A stretch of DNA of 64,000 bases from Vreelandella populi. GTDB lineage: Bacteria > Pseudomonadota > Gammaproteobacteria > Pseudomonadales > Halomonadaceae. The notes beneath the pieces were generated by a model. It worked only from the letters and a program-made list of their open reading frames with translations. It was not told the origin of the DNA and did no database searches. Below are positions 49,642-59,095 of the stretch, piece after piece. A program made the translations under genes and the position numbers. Within the stretch, counting starts at the first letter, position 1, and every line of letters starts with the position of its first letter. Location of the stretch: positions 115,480 through 179,479 of the forward strand of contig NZ_RZHE01000014.1 in assembly GCF_003989825.1 (NCBI RefSeq). The letters run 5' to 3'.

Positions 49642-50365
49642 CGTTTTTACTTGGCTTGATATGCCGCCAGCTACCTGGGCAGGGTGCGCAGCCGTGCTGG
49701 CGCTGGGCGCTTTTGTACAGCGAGCTACCGGTTTCGGTCTGGCTGTGGTGGGCGCGCCGCTCTTATTGATGCTGGAGCCGCGGCTGGTGCCGGTGGTCCT
49801 AGTTCTTTTCGGGCTGACCATTTCACTTTTAATGGTGCGCCACTACTGGCATGAAATCCGCTTTGATGCGATAGGAGTGGCGTTGATCGGGCGGCTACCC
49901 GGCAATGCGCTGGGCGTTTGGCTGCTGTTGGCCGCGCCCATGGTAATACTTGAAAAGCTGATTGCGGCTATCGTGCTGTTTGCCGTGCTGGTAACGCTAT
50001 GTCGTTTCAAACTGCCGGTGAACCGCATAACGCTTTTGATGGCGGGAGTGCTGTCGGGGATTTTTGGCACTGTAGCGGCCATTGGGGGTCCACCCATGGT
50101 GCTTTTGATGCATGGCTTCCCACCCGATCGCATGCGGGGTAGTCTCGCTGCCTTCTTTATTGTGACTTCATTGCTCACCTTGGCCACGCTGGCGATCGCC
50201 GAACAGGTGCATCTATGGCACTTTCAGGTGGCACTTACCCTGCTGCCCGCCGTGTTACTCGGTAACCTGGTCGCTGATAAAATTGCCCATCGTCTTGATA
50301 GGCGCATGCTTCAATATGCCTCCCTTGGGCTATGTTCAGCGGCAGCTATTGCACTGTTGCTGTAG
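49634..50365 (+). CDS. TSUP-family (TauE/SafE) membrane transporter
   Basis: A 243-residue protein of about eight hydrophobic helices in two similar halves. The family motif FVQRATGFGLAVVGAPLLLML is in the first half, and its counterpart LSGIFGTVAAIGGPPMVLLM in the second. TSUP members export or import sulfite and organosulfonates. It overlaps the MFS gene by 8 nt, so both are probably one transcript. Substrate not predictable from sequence. Confidence 0.9.
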   Translation: MHSVFTWLDMPPATWAGCAAVLALGAFVQRATGFGLAVVGAPLLLMLEPRLVPVVLVLFGLTISLLMVRHYWHEIRFDAIGVALIGRLPGNALGVWLLLAAPMVILEKLIAAIVLFAVLVTLCRFKLPVNRITLLMAGVLSGIFGTVAAIGGPPMVLLMHGFPPDRMRGSLAAFFIVTSLLTLATLAIAEQVHLWHFQVALTLLPAVLLGNLVADKIAHRLDRRMLQYASLGLCSAAAIALLL

Positions 50366-50397
50366 ACCGTTAGGGCCTTACAGCAAGATTTTTTCGA

Positions 50398-50415
50398 CTG
50401 TCATATTTCTGCAAT
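50398..50415 (+). promoter_or_regulatory. Pho box upstream of pstS
   Basis: CTGTCATATTTCTGCAAT has two 7-nt half-sites (CTGTCAT and CTGCAAT) 11 nt apart. It matches the PhoB consensus CTGTCAT-N4-CTGTCAT in 12 of 14 half-site positions. It lies 95 nt before the pstS start, predicting phosphate-starvation induction. Confidence 0.8.
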
Positions 50416-50509
50416 CGTTTGTGTGCAAACTCCTCTTTGTGGAAGGCCAGACGGCCAAATTTTCGGTAAGCAGTGGCTAACCGAATATCAAACCAAAGGG
50501 GAACACGAC

Positions 50510-51520
50510 GTGAAAAAGCAGATGCTAAGTGTTGCAGTAGTAGCCGGTCTCGCCGCCAGTGTCTCAACCGCCGCCATGGCTCGTGACACTATCCAGATTG
50601 CTGGCTCCTCTACCGTGCTGCCGTTTGCAAGTATCGTAGCGGAAGAGTTCGGTAATACTTACTCTGAGTTCAACACGCCGGTCGTTGGTTCTGGTGGTTC
50701 AAGCGGCGGTCTTCGTCAGTTCTGCCAAGGCGTTGGCGAAAACACTATCGATATCGCTAATGCCTCGCGCCCTATCCGCAGCGGCGAAATCGAAAGCTGT
50801 GGTGAGAACGGCGTTAACGAAATTCTTGAAGTGAAATTCGGCTATGACGGCATTGTATTTGCCTCGCGTCTTGATCGTGCCGAGTTTGCCCTGACACCTG
50901 AGCACGTATTCAAGGCAGCCGCTGCCCAGTTGCCGCAGGATGGCGAGCTAGTTGCTAACCCCTACACCCGTTGGTCTGAAATCGATAGCAGCCTGCCGGA
51001 TCAGGAAATCGTACTGGTCATCCCGGCTTCCAACCACGGTACCCGTGAAGTATTCGAAGAGAAAGTCGTACACCCAGGCTGCGATACCGTAGCCGAAGTG
51101 GAAGACGACGCCTGTAACAACCTGCGTGGCGACGGCCGTATCGTAGAGATCGCTGGCGACTACACTGAAACGCTGGCTCGCCTGGATGCTCAGGAAGACG
51201 CGGTAGGTGTTTTCGGTCTGAGCTTCTACGACCAGAACCGTGACCGTCTGCAAGTTGCAACCGTTGATGGCGTAACGCCGAGCTTGGAAACCATCGGTTC
51301 TGGCGAGTACCCGGTTTCTCGTCCGCTGTTCTTCTACGTGAAAGGCGAGCACCTGGATGTGATTCCTGGTCTGGCTGAATACACTGAATTCTTCCTGAAC
51401 GAAATGACTTCTGGCTACGGCAGCCCGCTGGAAGACGCTGGCTTGATTCCCATGGATGAAGAAGAGCGCGCCGAAGCGCTGGAGCAGTTTCAGTCTCGCA
51501 CGGTAGCCACTGGCGAGTAA
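50510..51520 (+). CDS. pstS: Phosphate ABC transporter substrate-binding protein
   Basis: Periplasmic phosphate-binding protein, 336 residues. The GTG start at 50510 has GGGGA 7 nt upstream and gives a signal peptide ending TAAMA at about residue 23; the longer frame would put 29 extra residues before it. Phosphate-binding blocks are IQIAGSSTVLPFA, VGSGGSSGGLRQFC and DIANASRPIRSGE, typical of the PstS group with a type 2 fold found in Pseudomonas. First gene of pstSCAB, behind a Pho box. Confidence 0.94.
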   Translation: MKKQMLSVAVVAGLAASVSTAAMARDTIQIAGSSTVLPFASIVAEEFGNTYSEFNTPVVGSGGSSGGLRQFCQGVGENTIDIANASRPIRSGEIESCGENGVNEILEVKFGYDGIVFASRLDRAEFALTPEHVFKAAAAQLPQDGELVANPYTRWSEIDSSLPDQEIVLVIPASNHGTREVFEEKVVHPGCDTVAEVEDDACNNLRGDGRIVEIAGDYTETLARLDAQEDAVGVFGLSFYDQNRDRLQVATVDGVTPSLETIGSGEYPVSRPLFFYVKGEHLDVIPGLAEYTEFFLNEMTSGYGSPLEDAGLIPMDEEERAEALEQFQSRTVATGE

Positions 51521-51562
51521 GCTGAACGGTTCAGGTTTTTAAGTTAATCAAGTCTGTTTTTG

Positions 51563-51590
51563 CGCCAGCATCGCATAGTTGATGCTGGCG
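51563..51590 (+). terminator. Intercistronic hairpin between pstS and pstC
   Basis: CGCCAGCATC at 51563-51572 pairs with GATGCTGGCG at 51581-51590, followed by TTTAAA. In this position it is likely a partial terminator or 3' stabiliser that lets pstS be made in excess of the membrane genes. Confidence 0.65.
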
Positions 51591-51622
51591 TTTAAACGTA
51601 GGAAGTCAAAGGCGGAGAAATA

Positions 51623-53002
51623 ATGAGCAACCTTGCCTTGATAGCCACGCTGCTGGTAATGATGGCCTTGGCATACCACCTGGGCTTGACACGCAGTCGC
51701 GCGGTTGCGGCAGAGCATGATGTACGGATGCATTCTCGGCCCGGTTATTATGGCGTGCTGGTAGCCCTCTGGTGTGGATTACCTGCGCTTGCCATATTCT
51801 TGTTATGGTCATTTTTGGCGCCGCAGTTAATCGATATGCTGGTCACTCAGCAGTTGCCAGCCGATCTGGTGGCAGGGCTTAGTGATCGTGAGTTACAAAC
51901 CTTGTTGCGTCGTGTAACCGCCCTGGCCAACGAACAGGGAGTCTCCGGTGGGGGGAGCCCTGAAGAGCTAGCCGCAGCGGGGCACATGGCAAGGCTTCAG
52001 ACCATTGAGAACTTTAGCCTGGTTGCCTTGATGGCCGTGCTGGTAGTAGTCGGTCTGATTTTCGCCCGACGTCGCATCTCACCTAATTGGCGTGCCCGTA
52101 ACCAGGTAGAGCGCGTTATCATGTTTGCCTTGGCGGCAAGCTCAGCAGTAGCCATCTTTACCACCATTGGTATTGTGCTTTCCATGCTCGGTGAGGCGCT
52201 CCGCTTTTTTAGCTTTATTAGTCCCGCAGAGTTCTTTTTTGGCACGGTCTGGAATCCCCGATTTAGCACGGCGGGTGCTTCAAGCCAGGGTGATTTTGGT
52301 TTGTTGCCGCTTTTATGGGGAACGATGATGGTAAGTACCATCGCGCTCCTGGTCGCCATTCCTGTGGGCCTAATGACCGCCATTTACATGGCAGAATACG
52401 CGCCCCCGTGGCTGCGTAACGTGGCCAAGCCTGTGATCGAAATTCTGGCAGGTATACCAACCATCGTTTACGGCTTTTTCGCGCTGATTGTGGTGGGGCC
52501 GTTCCTGTCGAGCGTCGGCGATCTTATCGGTATCAATATTCGCACGACCAGCGCACTGACGGCGGGCTTGGTAATGGGGATTATGATCATTCCGTTCGTC
52601 TCCTCTCTCTCTGACGACATTATTACCCAGGTACCTAAATCACTTCGGGACGGCGCGCTTGGCTTGGGGGCGACCAAATCAGAAACGATTCGTCAGGTAG
52701 TGCTGCCAGCCGCACTCCCTGGCATCGTGGGCGCCTTTTTGCTGGCGGCGAGCCGAGCAATTGGTGAAACCATGATCGTGGTGCTGGCTGCCGGTAATAA
52801 CCCCGTGCTGCATGCCAATCCCTTTGAGGCCGTTTCGACCATTACCGTCACCATCGTCAACCAATTGACAGGGGATATGGATTTTGCGAGTCCGCAGTCG
52901 CTGGTTGCATTTGCCCTCGGTCTAACCCTTTTTGTCATCACATTAGGGTTAAACGTCATCGCACTGGTAGTAGTGCGCAAATATCGCCAGCAATACGAGT
53001 AA
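51623..53002 (+). CDS. pstC: Phosphate ABC transporter permease PstC
   Basis: Inner-membrane permease, 459 residues. An N-terminal extension holds two or three extra helices and a roughly 70-residue soluble loop (about residues 70-125). The ABC permease core of six helices follows, with GTMMVSTIALLVAIPVGLMTAIYMAEY. The coupling helix motif is SDDIITQVPKSLRDGALGLGATKSETIRQVVLPAALPG, given here as two overlapping blocks of the family EAA loop. Extended PstC proteins are usual in Pseudomonas relatives. GGAG-like sequence precedes the ATG. Confidence 0.94.
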   Translation: MSNLALIATLLVMMALAYHLGLTRSRAVAAEHDVRMHSRPGYYGVLVALWCGLPALAIFLLWSFLAPQLIDMLVTQQLPADLVAGLSDRELQTLLRRVTALANEQGVSGGGSPEELAAAGHMARLQTIENFSLVALMAVLVVVGLIFARRRISPNWRARNQVERVIMFALAASSAVAIFTTIGIVLSMLGEALRFFSFISPAEFFFGTVWNPRFSTAGASSQGDFGLLPLLWGTMMVSTIALLVAIPVGLMTAIYMAEYAPPWLRNVAKPVIEILAGIPTIVYGFFALIVVGPFLSSVGDLIGINIRTTSALTAGLVMGIMIIPFVSSLSDDIITQVPKSLRDGALGLGATKSETIRQVVLPAALPGIVGAFLLAASRAIGETMIVVLAAGNNPVLHANPFEAVSTITVTIVNQLTGDMDFASPQSLVAFALGLTLFVITLGLNVIALVVVRKYRQQYE

Positions 53003-53008
53003 GTGACC

Positions 53009-54367
53009 ATGTCCATATCGATTGAGCAGCGTCGTCAGCATCGGCTTATGACGATTGAAAAATCGCTGGCGAAGCGGCATCGCAAGGAAAACGCCTTCCG
53101 GCGAATGGGGTTGATGGCGGTTGTTACCGGCATGACGCTGGTCGCTATCCTGTTTGTAAGCATTTTAATGCGCGGGGTGCCCGCGTTCTGGCAAGCAACG
53201 TTCTACATGGATGTCTATTTTGATCCTGAGGTGGTTCAGCTAGAGCCAAAGCCTGAACGTGAAAGCGGCGAGAGCCAGTTTGCCTTTAACGAGCGCTACT
53301 CTCAGTGGCTGACCCGTGCCGGGCTGGTCAATTGGCAAACGCTGATTGATAACGCGTTGGAAGAGGCTCTGGGTGAAGAGGTTGAGCCGCGCCAGTTAAG
53401 AGACTTGCGAGCGCTGGTAACGTCAGGTGAACGCTATGCGCTACGCGACCGGTTTGTCGAAGATCCTGCGCTACTTGGTCAAACAGTCGAACTCAAGATG
53501 CTGGCCAGTGCCAACGTAGACGTATGGATCAAGGGCAATATTGATCGCGACCTACCGGATGCCCGCCAGCAGTTAAGCGCGCAAACGCGTACCTGGGCAG
53601 ACCAGCTTGAAGAGCAGGGCGTTATTAGTAACGCGTTCAGCACCTCGCTGTTTTTGAACACCGACTCGCGCAGCTCGCAGGCATCGGCCGGTCTTGCCGG
53701 GGCGTTTATGGGGTCGCTGTTCATGATGGTGGTGGTGATTGGGTTATCGGTGCCGCTGGGTGTCTCAAGCGCGATTTACCTGGAAGAGTTTGCGCCTAAA
53801 AACCGCCTGACCGACCTGATTGAAATCAACATCAACAACCTGGCGGCGGTGCCTTCTATCGTGTTTGGCTTGCTAGGCGCGTCGATCTTTATCGGCTATT
53901 TACGGCTGCCCCTGTCGGCGCCGTTAGTAGGTGGCCTGGTGCTGACGCTAATGACTCTGCCGACCATTATTATTGCGACCCGGGCGTCGCTGCGCTCCAT
54001 TCCGCCCTCCATTCGTCAGGCGGCACTGGGGATTGGTGCATCAAGGGTGCAAACGGTATTTCATCATGTACTGCCATTGGCGCTGCCCGGTATCTTAACC
54101 GGCTCCATTCTGGGCGTTGCCCAGGCGTTGGGCGAGACCGCGCCACTGTTGCTGATTGGCATGAATGCGTTTGTGGCTAACGTGCCGGGCACGCCGCTTG
54201 AACAGTCAACCGCACTGCCGGTTCAGATCTACCTGTGGCAGGGTAACGAGCTGCGTAATTTCTTTGAAGCGCGCACTTCAGCGGCCATTATTGTGCTGCT
54301 AGGCTTGATGCTAAGCCTCAATGCGTTGGCGATCTGGTTGCGTAAAAAATTCGAGACGAGGTGGTAA
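53009..54367 (+). CDS. pstA: Phosphate ABC transporter permease PstA
   Basis: Second permease subunit, 452 residues. The N-terminal part has one helix (about 32-55) then a periplasmic domain of about 165 residues rich in charged amino acids, the DUF3333-type extension. The six-helix core starts with GSLFMMVVVIGLSVPLGVSSAIYLEEF and has its EAA loop at SIRQAALGIGASRVQTVFHHVLPLALPG, listed as family landmarks. ATG 53009 follows pstC by 6 nt; GTG 53003 is possible. pstB follows with no gap. Confidence 0.94.
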   Translation: MSISIEQRRQHRLMTIEKSLAKRHRKENAFRRMGLMAVVTGMTLVAILFVSILMRGVPAFWQATFYMDVYFDPEVVQLEPKPERESGESQFAFNERYSQWLTRAGLVNWQTLIDNALEEALGEEVEPRQLRDLRALVTSGERYALRDRFVEDPALLGQTVELKMLASANVDVWIKGNIDRDLPDARQQLSAQTRTWADQLEEQGVISNAFSTSLFLNTDSRSSQASAGLAGAFMGSLFMMVVVIGLSVPLGVSSAIYLEEFAPKNRLTDLIEININNLAAVPSIVFGLLGASIFIGYLRLPLSAPLVGGLVLTLMTLPTIIIATRASLRSIPPSIRQAALGIGASRVQTVFHHVLPLALPGILTGSILGVAQALGETAPLLLIGMNAFVANVPGTPLEQSTALPVQIYLWQGNELRNFFEARTSAAIIVLLGLMLSLNALAIWLRKKFETRW

Positions 54368-55204
54368 GTGAATATTCCTGCACAGCCCATGGCAACATCT
54401 TCAGTAAGCGTTGGCAGTGGCGAGAGCCGTGTAAGCAAAGCCAAGGACAAGGTGAAGATGAATGCCCAGGACGTCAAAGTCTTCTACGGTGATGCGCAAG
54501 CCATCAACGGCATTGATCTGGATATCTATGAAAACGAGGTGCTGGCGTTTATCGGCCCGTCCGGCTGCGGTAAATCGACCTTTCTACGCTGCCTGAACCG
54601 CATGAACGACACCATCGATATCTGCCGGGTCGAGGGCAAGATCACGCTGGATCAAAACGATATCTATGCCCCGGACCGCGACGTAGTATTGCTCCGCGCT
54701 CAGGTAGGCATCGTGTTCCAGAAGCCCAACCCGTTCCCGAAGTCGATCTACGAAAACATCGCCTACGGACCACGTCTGCACGGCTTGGCCCGGCGCAAGG
54801 CGGAGCTTGATGATATCGTCGAGAGTAGTCTGCGTCGCGCGGGGCTCTGGGAGGAAGTGAAAGATCGTCTGGATAAGCCCGGTACGGGACTGTCGGGGGG
54901 CCAGCAGCAGCGCTTGTGTATTGCGCGTACGGTCGCGGTAAGCCCCGATATTATCCTGATGGATGAGCCGTGCTCGGCACTTGATCCTATTGCCACTGCC
55001 AAGGTGGAGCAATTGATTGATGAGCTGAGTGAGAGCTATACCATCGTAATGGTTACTCACAACATGCAGCAGGCCGCCCGGGTGGCTGACCGCACCGCGT
55101 TCTTCCATATGGGAGATCTGGTTGAGGTCGATACAACAGACCAGATATTTACCAACCCTCAGGACCAGCGCACCCACGACTACATTACCGGACGGTTTGG
55201 GTAA
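54368..55204 (+). CDS. pstB: Phosphate ABC transporter ATP-binding protein
   Basis: ATPase of the high-affinity phosphate importer, 278 residues. Walker A is GPSGCGKST, the signature [13 protein letters not shown], Walker [14 protein letters not shown], and the switch histidine is in [16 protein letters not shown] 30-residue Ser/Lys-rich N-terminal extension precedes the usual start. The GTG start follows pstA directly, with GAGGTGG inside the pstA end as ribosome site. No phoU follows; a long hairpin ends the operon. Confidence 0.96.
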   Translation: MNIPAQPMATSSVSVGSGESRVSKAKDKVKMNAQDVKVFYGDAQAINGIDLDIYENEVLAFIGPSGCGKSTFLRCLNRMNDTIDICRVEGKITLDQNDIYAPDRDVVLLRAQVGIVFQKPNPFPKSIYENIAYGPRLHGLARRKAELDDIVESSLRRAGLWEEVKDRLDKPGTGLSGGQQQRLCIARTVAVSPDIILMDEPCSALDPIATAKVEQLIDELSESYTIVMVTHNMQQAARVADRTAFFHMGDLVEVDTTDQIFTNPQDQRTHDYITGRFG

Positions 55205-55210
55205 GCAAGT

Positions 55211-55246
55211 ATCTATCAGCGCCTCCTTAAAGAGGCGCTGATAGAT
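55211..55246. terminator. 15-bp hairpin ending pstSCAB
   Basis: A perfect 15-bp stem pairs 55211-55225 (ATCTATCAGCGCCTC) with 55232-55246 around CTTAAA. It starts 7 nt after pstB and ends 13 nt before the convergent thiolase gene. Likely bidirectional; no T tract. Confidence 0.72.
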
Positions 55247-55258
55247 GCGCGGTGCGGT

Positions 55259-56446
55259 TCAGTCAACGAGCTCTATGGCAACCGCGGTGGCTTCTCCGCC
55301 CCCAATACACAGGCTGGCGATGCCCCGTTTACCGCCTTTAGTGCGCAATGCGTGAATCAGCGTAGCAATAATGCGCGAGCCGGTTGAGCCAATTGGATGT
55401 CCCTGGGCGCAGGCGCCGCCAAAGACGTTAACCTTGTCATGGGGTAGCCCCAGGTCATCCATTGCTATCAGGGTAACCACGGCAAAGGCTTCATTGATTT
55501 CGAAGAGATCAACGTCGCTTACTCTCCAGTTAAGCTTTTTCATCAGCTTTTCAATGGCGCCTACGGGGGCAATGGTAAACTCGCTGGGATGACGTGAGTG
55601 GGTGGCGTGCCCCAGCATCTTGGCTAGCGGTTTCAGGCCATGCCGTTCTGCCGCGGCCTGGCTTGCCAGAATAAGTGCCGAGGCGCCATCGGAAATCGAG
55701 CTGGCATTGGCGGCGGTAATCGTGCCGTCTTTAGCAAACGCTGGTCGCAGCTGGCGGATTTTGTCCGGCTTTGCCTGAAACGGCTGCTCGTCGTGCTCAA
55801 CCAGCGTTTCGCCCTGGCGCGTGGATACCGTGACAGGGGCCATTTCAGCCGCTAGGTGGCCGGCATTAGTAGCCGCCATAGCGCGCTCAAGCGAAGCAAT
55901 CGCGAAATCATCCAGTCGCTCGCGTGTGTAGTCGCGCTGGGTTGCAATATCCTGGGCAAATACGCCCATCAGCTTGCCTGTTTCAGCGTCTTCCAGGCCA
56001 TCCAGAAACATATGGTCCTTGAGTTCGCCATGTCCCAGCCGATAGCCGCCACGTGCCTTGGTAAGTACATGGGGCGCATTCGACATCGACTCCATGCCGC
56101 CGGCTAGAAGAATCTCACCGCTGCCCGCTTTAATCAGGTCATGGGCGAGCATGGCTGCTTTCATGCCTGAACCGCATAGCTTGTTGATAGTGGTGGCGCC
56201 GCACGCATCCGGAATGCCCGCCTGGCGCATGGCTTGGCGAGCAGGCCCCTGTTTGGCACCGGCTGGTAGAACGCAGCCCATTATGCCTTCATCAATAACG
56301 CCGGGTTCGATGGCCGCTCGCTTAATGGCTTCCTTAATGGCAGCCGCACCAAGCTCAGGGGCGCTCATGGTGGATAAGCTGCCCATCATGCCCCCCATTG
56401 GTGTGCGCGTGGCGGCGAGAAACACGATGTCGGTTGCGGTGCTCAT
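55259..56446 (-). CDS. Acetyl-CoA acyltransferase (thiolase)
   Basis: A 395-residue thiolase that cleaves 3-ketoacyl-CoA or condenses two acetyl-CoA. The nucleophile Cys91 is in INKLCGSGMKAAML, His in EINEAFAVV and GGACAQGHPIGSTGSRII, and the second Cys in ASLCIGGGEATAVAIEL. Divergent from a TetR regulator and close to an acyl-CoA synthetase, an SDR and an acyl-CoA dehydrogenase, so a degradative role is likely. It cannot be separated from PhaA/AtoB types by eye. Confidence 0.92.
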   Translation of the reverse strand: MSTATDIVFLAATRTPMGGMMGSLSTMSAPELGAAAIKEAIKRAAIEPGVIDEGIMGCVLPAGAKQGPARQAMRQAGIPDACGATTINKLCGSGMKAAMLAHDLIKAGSGEILLAGGMESMSNAPHVLTKARGGYRLGHGELKDHMFLDGLEDAETGKLMGVFAQDIATQRDYTRERLDDFAIASLERAMAATNAGHLAAEMAPVTVSTRQGETLVEHDEQPFQAKPDKIRQLRPAFAKDGTITAANASSISDGASALILASQAAAERHGLKPLAKMLGHATHSRHPSEFTIAPVGAIEKLMKKLNWRVSDVDLFEINEAFAVVTLIAMDDLGLPHDKVNVFGGACAQGHPIGSTGSRIIATLIHALRTKGGKRGIASLCIGGGEATAVAIELVD

Positions 56447-56562
56447 GGACTAACTCCTCAGATTTATTGTGATTATCGTGTGAAGTGACCAGCGATGCGT
56501 TGACCCACTGCAAAGGCTGTGGTTTTCTCCTGAATAACCAAGCAAGCGCTAGTGTGAATGAT

Positions 56563-57135
56563 ATGAATGTAATGAATGAATCACCTCGCCGCAAGGAGCT
56601 GACACGGCTGGCTGCCCAGCTATTCGTTCAGGAAGGGTTTGATCGCACTACCGTGCGCATGCTGGCACAAGAGATGGGCATCAAGTCAGGCAGCCTGTTT
56701 CACCATTTTAAAGATAAACAGGAAATTCTTGCGGCTGTCATTGAAGAGGGCACACACAATGCCCTGGTCATCGCCCGTCGATCGATAGAGCAATGCCCTG
56801 CCGAACCCGAGGCACGATTGCGGGCAATGGCTCGTGCCCATCTGGAAACCCTGTTTGCTGACCGTAACGCTCATGTGGTGGCACTTTTTGAATGGCGCCG
56901 GCTGGATCCGGCTGCTAGCGCACATCTTAGCCATTTGCGCGACGCCTATGAGGCTTTATGGGTAGAAGTAATTGATGGGGCCCTACAAGCCGGGCTGATT
57001 CACGGTGATCGCTTTCTCGTTTCACGATTTATTCTAGGCGCTCTGAACTGGACTGTACGCTGGTATGACCCTAACGGGTCGCGAACCCCCGATGACTTAG
57101 CTGATGAGCTGGTGGGAATGATCATGGCGCGCTAA
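56563..57135 (+). CDS. TetR-family regulator of the fatty-acid block
   Basis: About 190 residues from ATG 56563. The helix-turn-helix is RRKELTRLAAQLFVQEGFDR with TVRMLAQEMGIKSGSLFHHF, close in style to KstR2/FadR-like TetR proteins that sense acyl-CoA. The C-terminal ligand domain is unremarkable. A longer frame from GTG 56485 adds a Cys-rich 26-residue leader without obvious homology. No ribosome site is strong for any start. It is divergent from the thiolase and precedes three acyl-CoA genes, presumably its targets. Confidence 0.8.
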   Translation: MNVMNESPRRKELTRLAAQLFVQEGFDRTTVRMLAQEMGIKSGSLFHHFKDKQEILAAVIEEGTHNALVIARRSIEQCPAEPEARLRAMARAHLETLFADRNAHVVALFEWRRLDPAASAHLSHLRDAYEALWVEVIDGALQAGLIHGDRFLVSRFILGALNWTVRWYDPNGSRTPDDLADELVGMIMAR

Positions 57136-57180
57136 GCGCTGTTCTTTAAGCAATCTGCCTGACGCCCCCAATGCTTTTTC

Positions 57181-57211
57181 CTGGCAGTAGTAAATAGATA
57201 TTTGCTGCCAG
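57181..57211. other. Long imperfect hairpin in the TetR/acyl-CoA synthetase gap
   Basis: CTGGCA and TGCCAG enclose a second pairing, GTAAATA with TATTTGC (one G-U), leaving a 3-nt bulge and a 2-nt loop. It lies 45 nt after the TetR stop. No T tract follows on either strand. The rest of the 275-nt gap (57136-57410) shows no gene. Confidence 0.5.
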
Positions 57212-57410
57212 CGACTCGCCTGTATATTCCCTCGACCAACGTATAACCCTTCAACGCGGTAGATAACTTGCGCTTACTGCGGATTGCTTTTAGCGTTGAG
57301 ATTATCTGCGGGGTTCCGTTAACGTAAACTGAAATCAGTGCGCGTATGACGTAAAACTTTACCCCTCCTGTTGCAAGACTGCTCATTACCAACAACACAA
57401 GAGAGCCATC

Positions 57411-59075
57411 ATGACAGCGACGCCACTTCCCGGTTATTCGGATTATCTTGCGCATTTCTCAATCGATCAGATGGTTGCCCGGCTGGATGATCTTCAGGAC
57501 GGCTTGCTCAATGCTTTTGAGGCATGCTGCGGGCGCCACGTACGAACGAGCCACGGTGAAGTGCTAGCGCTGATTCATGAGGATACCCAAGGCGTAACGC
57601 ACACCCTGACGTATGCCGAGCTGGATGAACAGAGCAGCAAACTGGCGGGCTGGATGGTCGCGCAAGGCTTGATAGAGGGGGATCGCATCGCCTGCATGCT
57701 ACCTCGTTCAGGCGCATTGCTGATAGCGGTATTGGCTACCTGGCGGATAGGTGGCGTGTATCAGCCACTATTTACGGCCTTTGGGCCTGATGCGGTGGAT
57801 TACCGGTTGAGCCGGGCAGATGCCAAGCTGGTGATTACCGATCACGCCAACCGTTATAAGTTTGATGGCTTGAGCCAGTGCCCGCCCATACTCGCGGTGG
57901 GTGGGGCGAGCGGTGAGCATCCACATGATCTGGATTGGCAGGCTGCCTTGGCACATGCACCAATGAGTGCCGAGCCGCCTCGCCTTGATCCCTCTCAGCC
58001 TTTTTTGCAGATGTTTACTTCAGGTACCGTGGGTAAGCCCAAGGGAGTGGCCGTGCCGCTTTCGGCAATGACCGCCTTTGCACTGTATATGGAGCTTGCC
58101 GTCGACCTGCGTGGCGATGATCGCTTCTGGAATATGGCGGACCCCGGATGGGCGTATGGCCTTTACTACGCTATTACCGGGCCGCTGCTGCTAGGTGTAA
58201 CTACGCACTTCTGTGAAGCCGGGTTTAGTGCCGAAGGAGCGCTGGATTTCATGAAGCGCCATCGGATCACCAATTTTGCGGCAGCCCCTACAGCCTACCG
58301 TTTAATGAAGGCGTCCGGGTTGTTCGATAATGCCCATCAAACGCTGGCGCTGCGCGCCGCCAGCTCGGCGGGCGAGCCGTTAAATACTGAAGTGGTCAAT
58401 TGGGTCGAAAAATCGCTGGGCTGTTCAGTCATGGACCATTACGGGCAGACCGAAACGGGCATGACCTGCAACAATCATCACACCCTTGATCATCCCAAGC
58501 ATGTAGGCGGCATGGGTGTGCCTTTGCCGGGCTATCGTCTAGCCATTCTTGACGCAGAGTATAACGAGCTGCCGGCGGGAGAGCCGGGCGTGCTGGCCGT
58601 GAACATCGAACATTCGCCAGCGCACTTTTTCCAAGGGTATACCTGGCAAGAGAAAAATCCCTTTGTGAAAGGCTATTACCTGACCGGCGATGTAGTGATC
58701 CGTAATGAAGATGGTTCGTTCCAGTTTGCAGGCCGCGATGATGACATCATTACCACTGCTGGCTACCGGGTAGGTCCTACCGATGTGGAGAATAGTGTCA
58801 TGATGCATCCTGCCGTGGCGGAATCAGCGGCGGTCGGTCAGCCTGACGAGCTTCGCGGCGAGGTGATCAAGTCCTACATTGTGCTTCGTGAAGGATACGA
58901 GCCAAGCAATGAGCTGGCTGAGGCAATTCGACAGCAGGTACGTGAACGTCTATCTGCCCATGCGTTCCCTCGGGTCATCGAGTTCGTCGATGAGTTACCT
59001 AAAACGCCTAGCGGCAAGATCCAGCGTTTCAAATTGCGTGCTCAAGCGGCTGAACAAGCCAGCCATAACAAGTAA
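57411..59075 (+). CDS. AMP-binding acyl-CoA synthetase
   Basis: A 554-residue ANL-family ligase. P-loop MFTSGTVGKPKGVAVPLSA, the DHYGQTETGMTCNNH motif, FAGRDDDIITTAGYRVGPTDVEN hinge and ELPKTPSGKIQRFKLR C-terminal lysine motif are all intact. The pattern resembles medium- or short-chain acyl-CoA synthetases (ACSM/propionate type) more than FadD. AGAGAG precedes the ATG. It leads an operon with the SDR dehydrogenase (20-nt gap), supporting activation of an acid for beta-oxidation. Exact chain length unknown. Confidence 0.88.
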   Translation: MTATPLPGYSDYLAHFSIDQMVARLDDLQDGLLNAFEACCGRHVRTSHGEVLALIHEDTQGVTHTLTYAELDEQSSKLAGWMVAQGLIEGDRIACMLPRSGALLIAVLATWRIGGVYQPLFTAFGPDAVDYRLSRADAKLVITDHANRYKFDGLSQCPPILAVGGASGEHPHDLDWQAALAHAPMSAEPPRLDPSQPFLQMFTSGTVGKPKGVAVPLSAMTAFALYMELAVDLRGDDRFWNMADPGWAYGLYYAITGPLLLGVTTHFCEAGFSAEGALDFMKRHRITNFAAAPTAYRLMKASGLFDNAHQTLALRAASSAGEPLNTEVVNWVEKSLGCSVMDHYGQTETGMTCNNHHTLDHPKHVGGMGVPLPGYRLAILDAEYNELPAGEPGVLAVNIEHSPAHFFQGYTWQEKNPFVKGYYLTGDVVIRNEDGSFQFAGRDDDIITTAGYRVGPTDVENSVMMHPAVAESAAVGQPDELRGEVIKSYIVLREGYEPSNELAEAIRQQVRERLSAHAFPRVIEFVDELPKTPSGKIQRFKLRAQAAEQASHNK

Positions 59076-59095
59076 TCAACCAAGGGAGAGCCATT

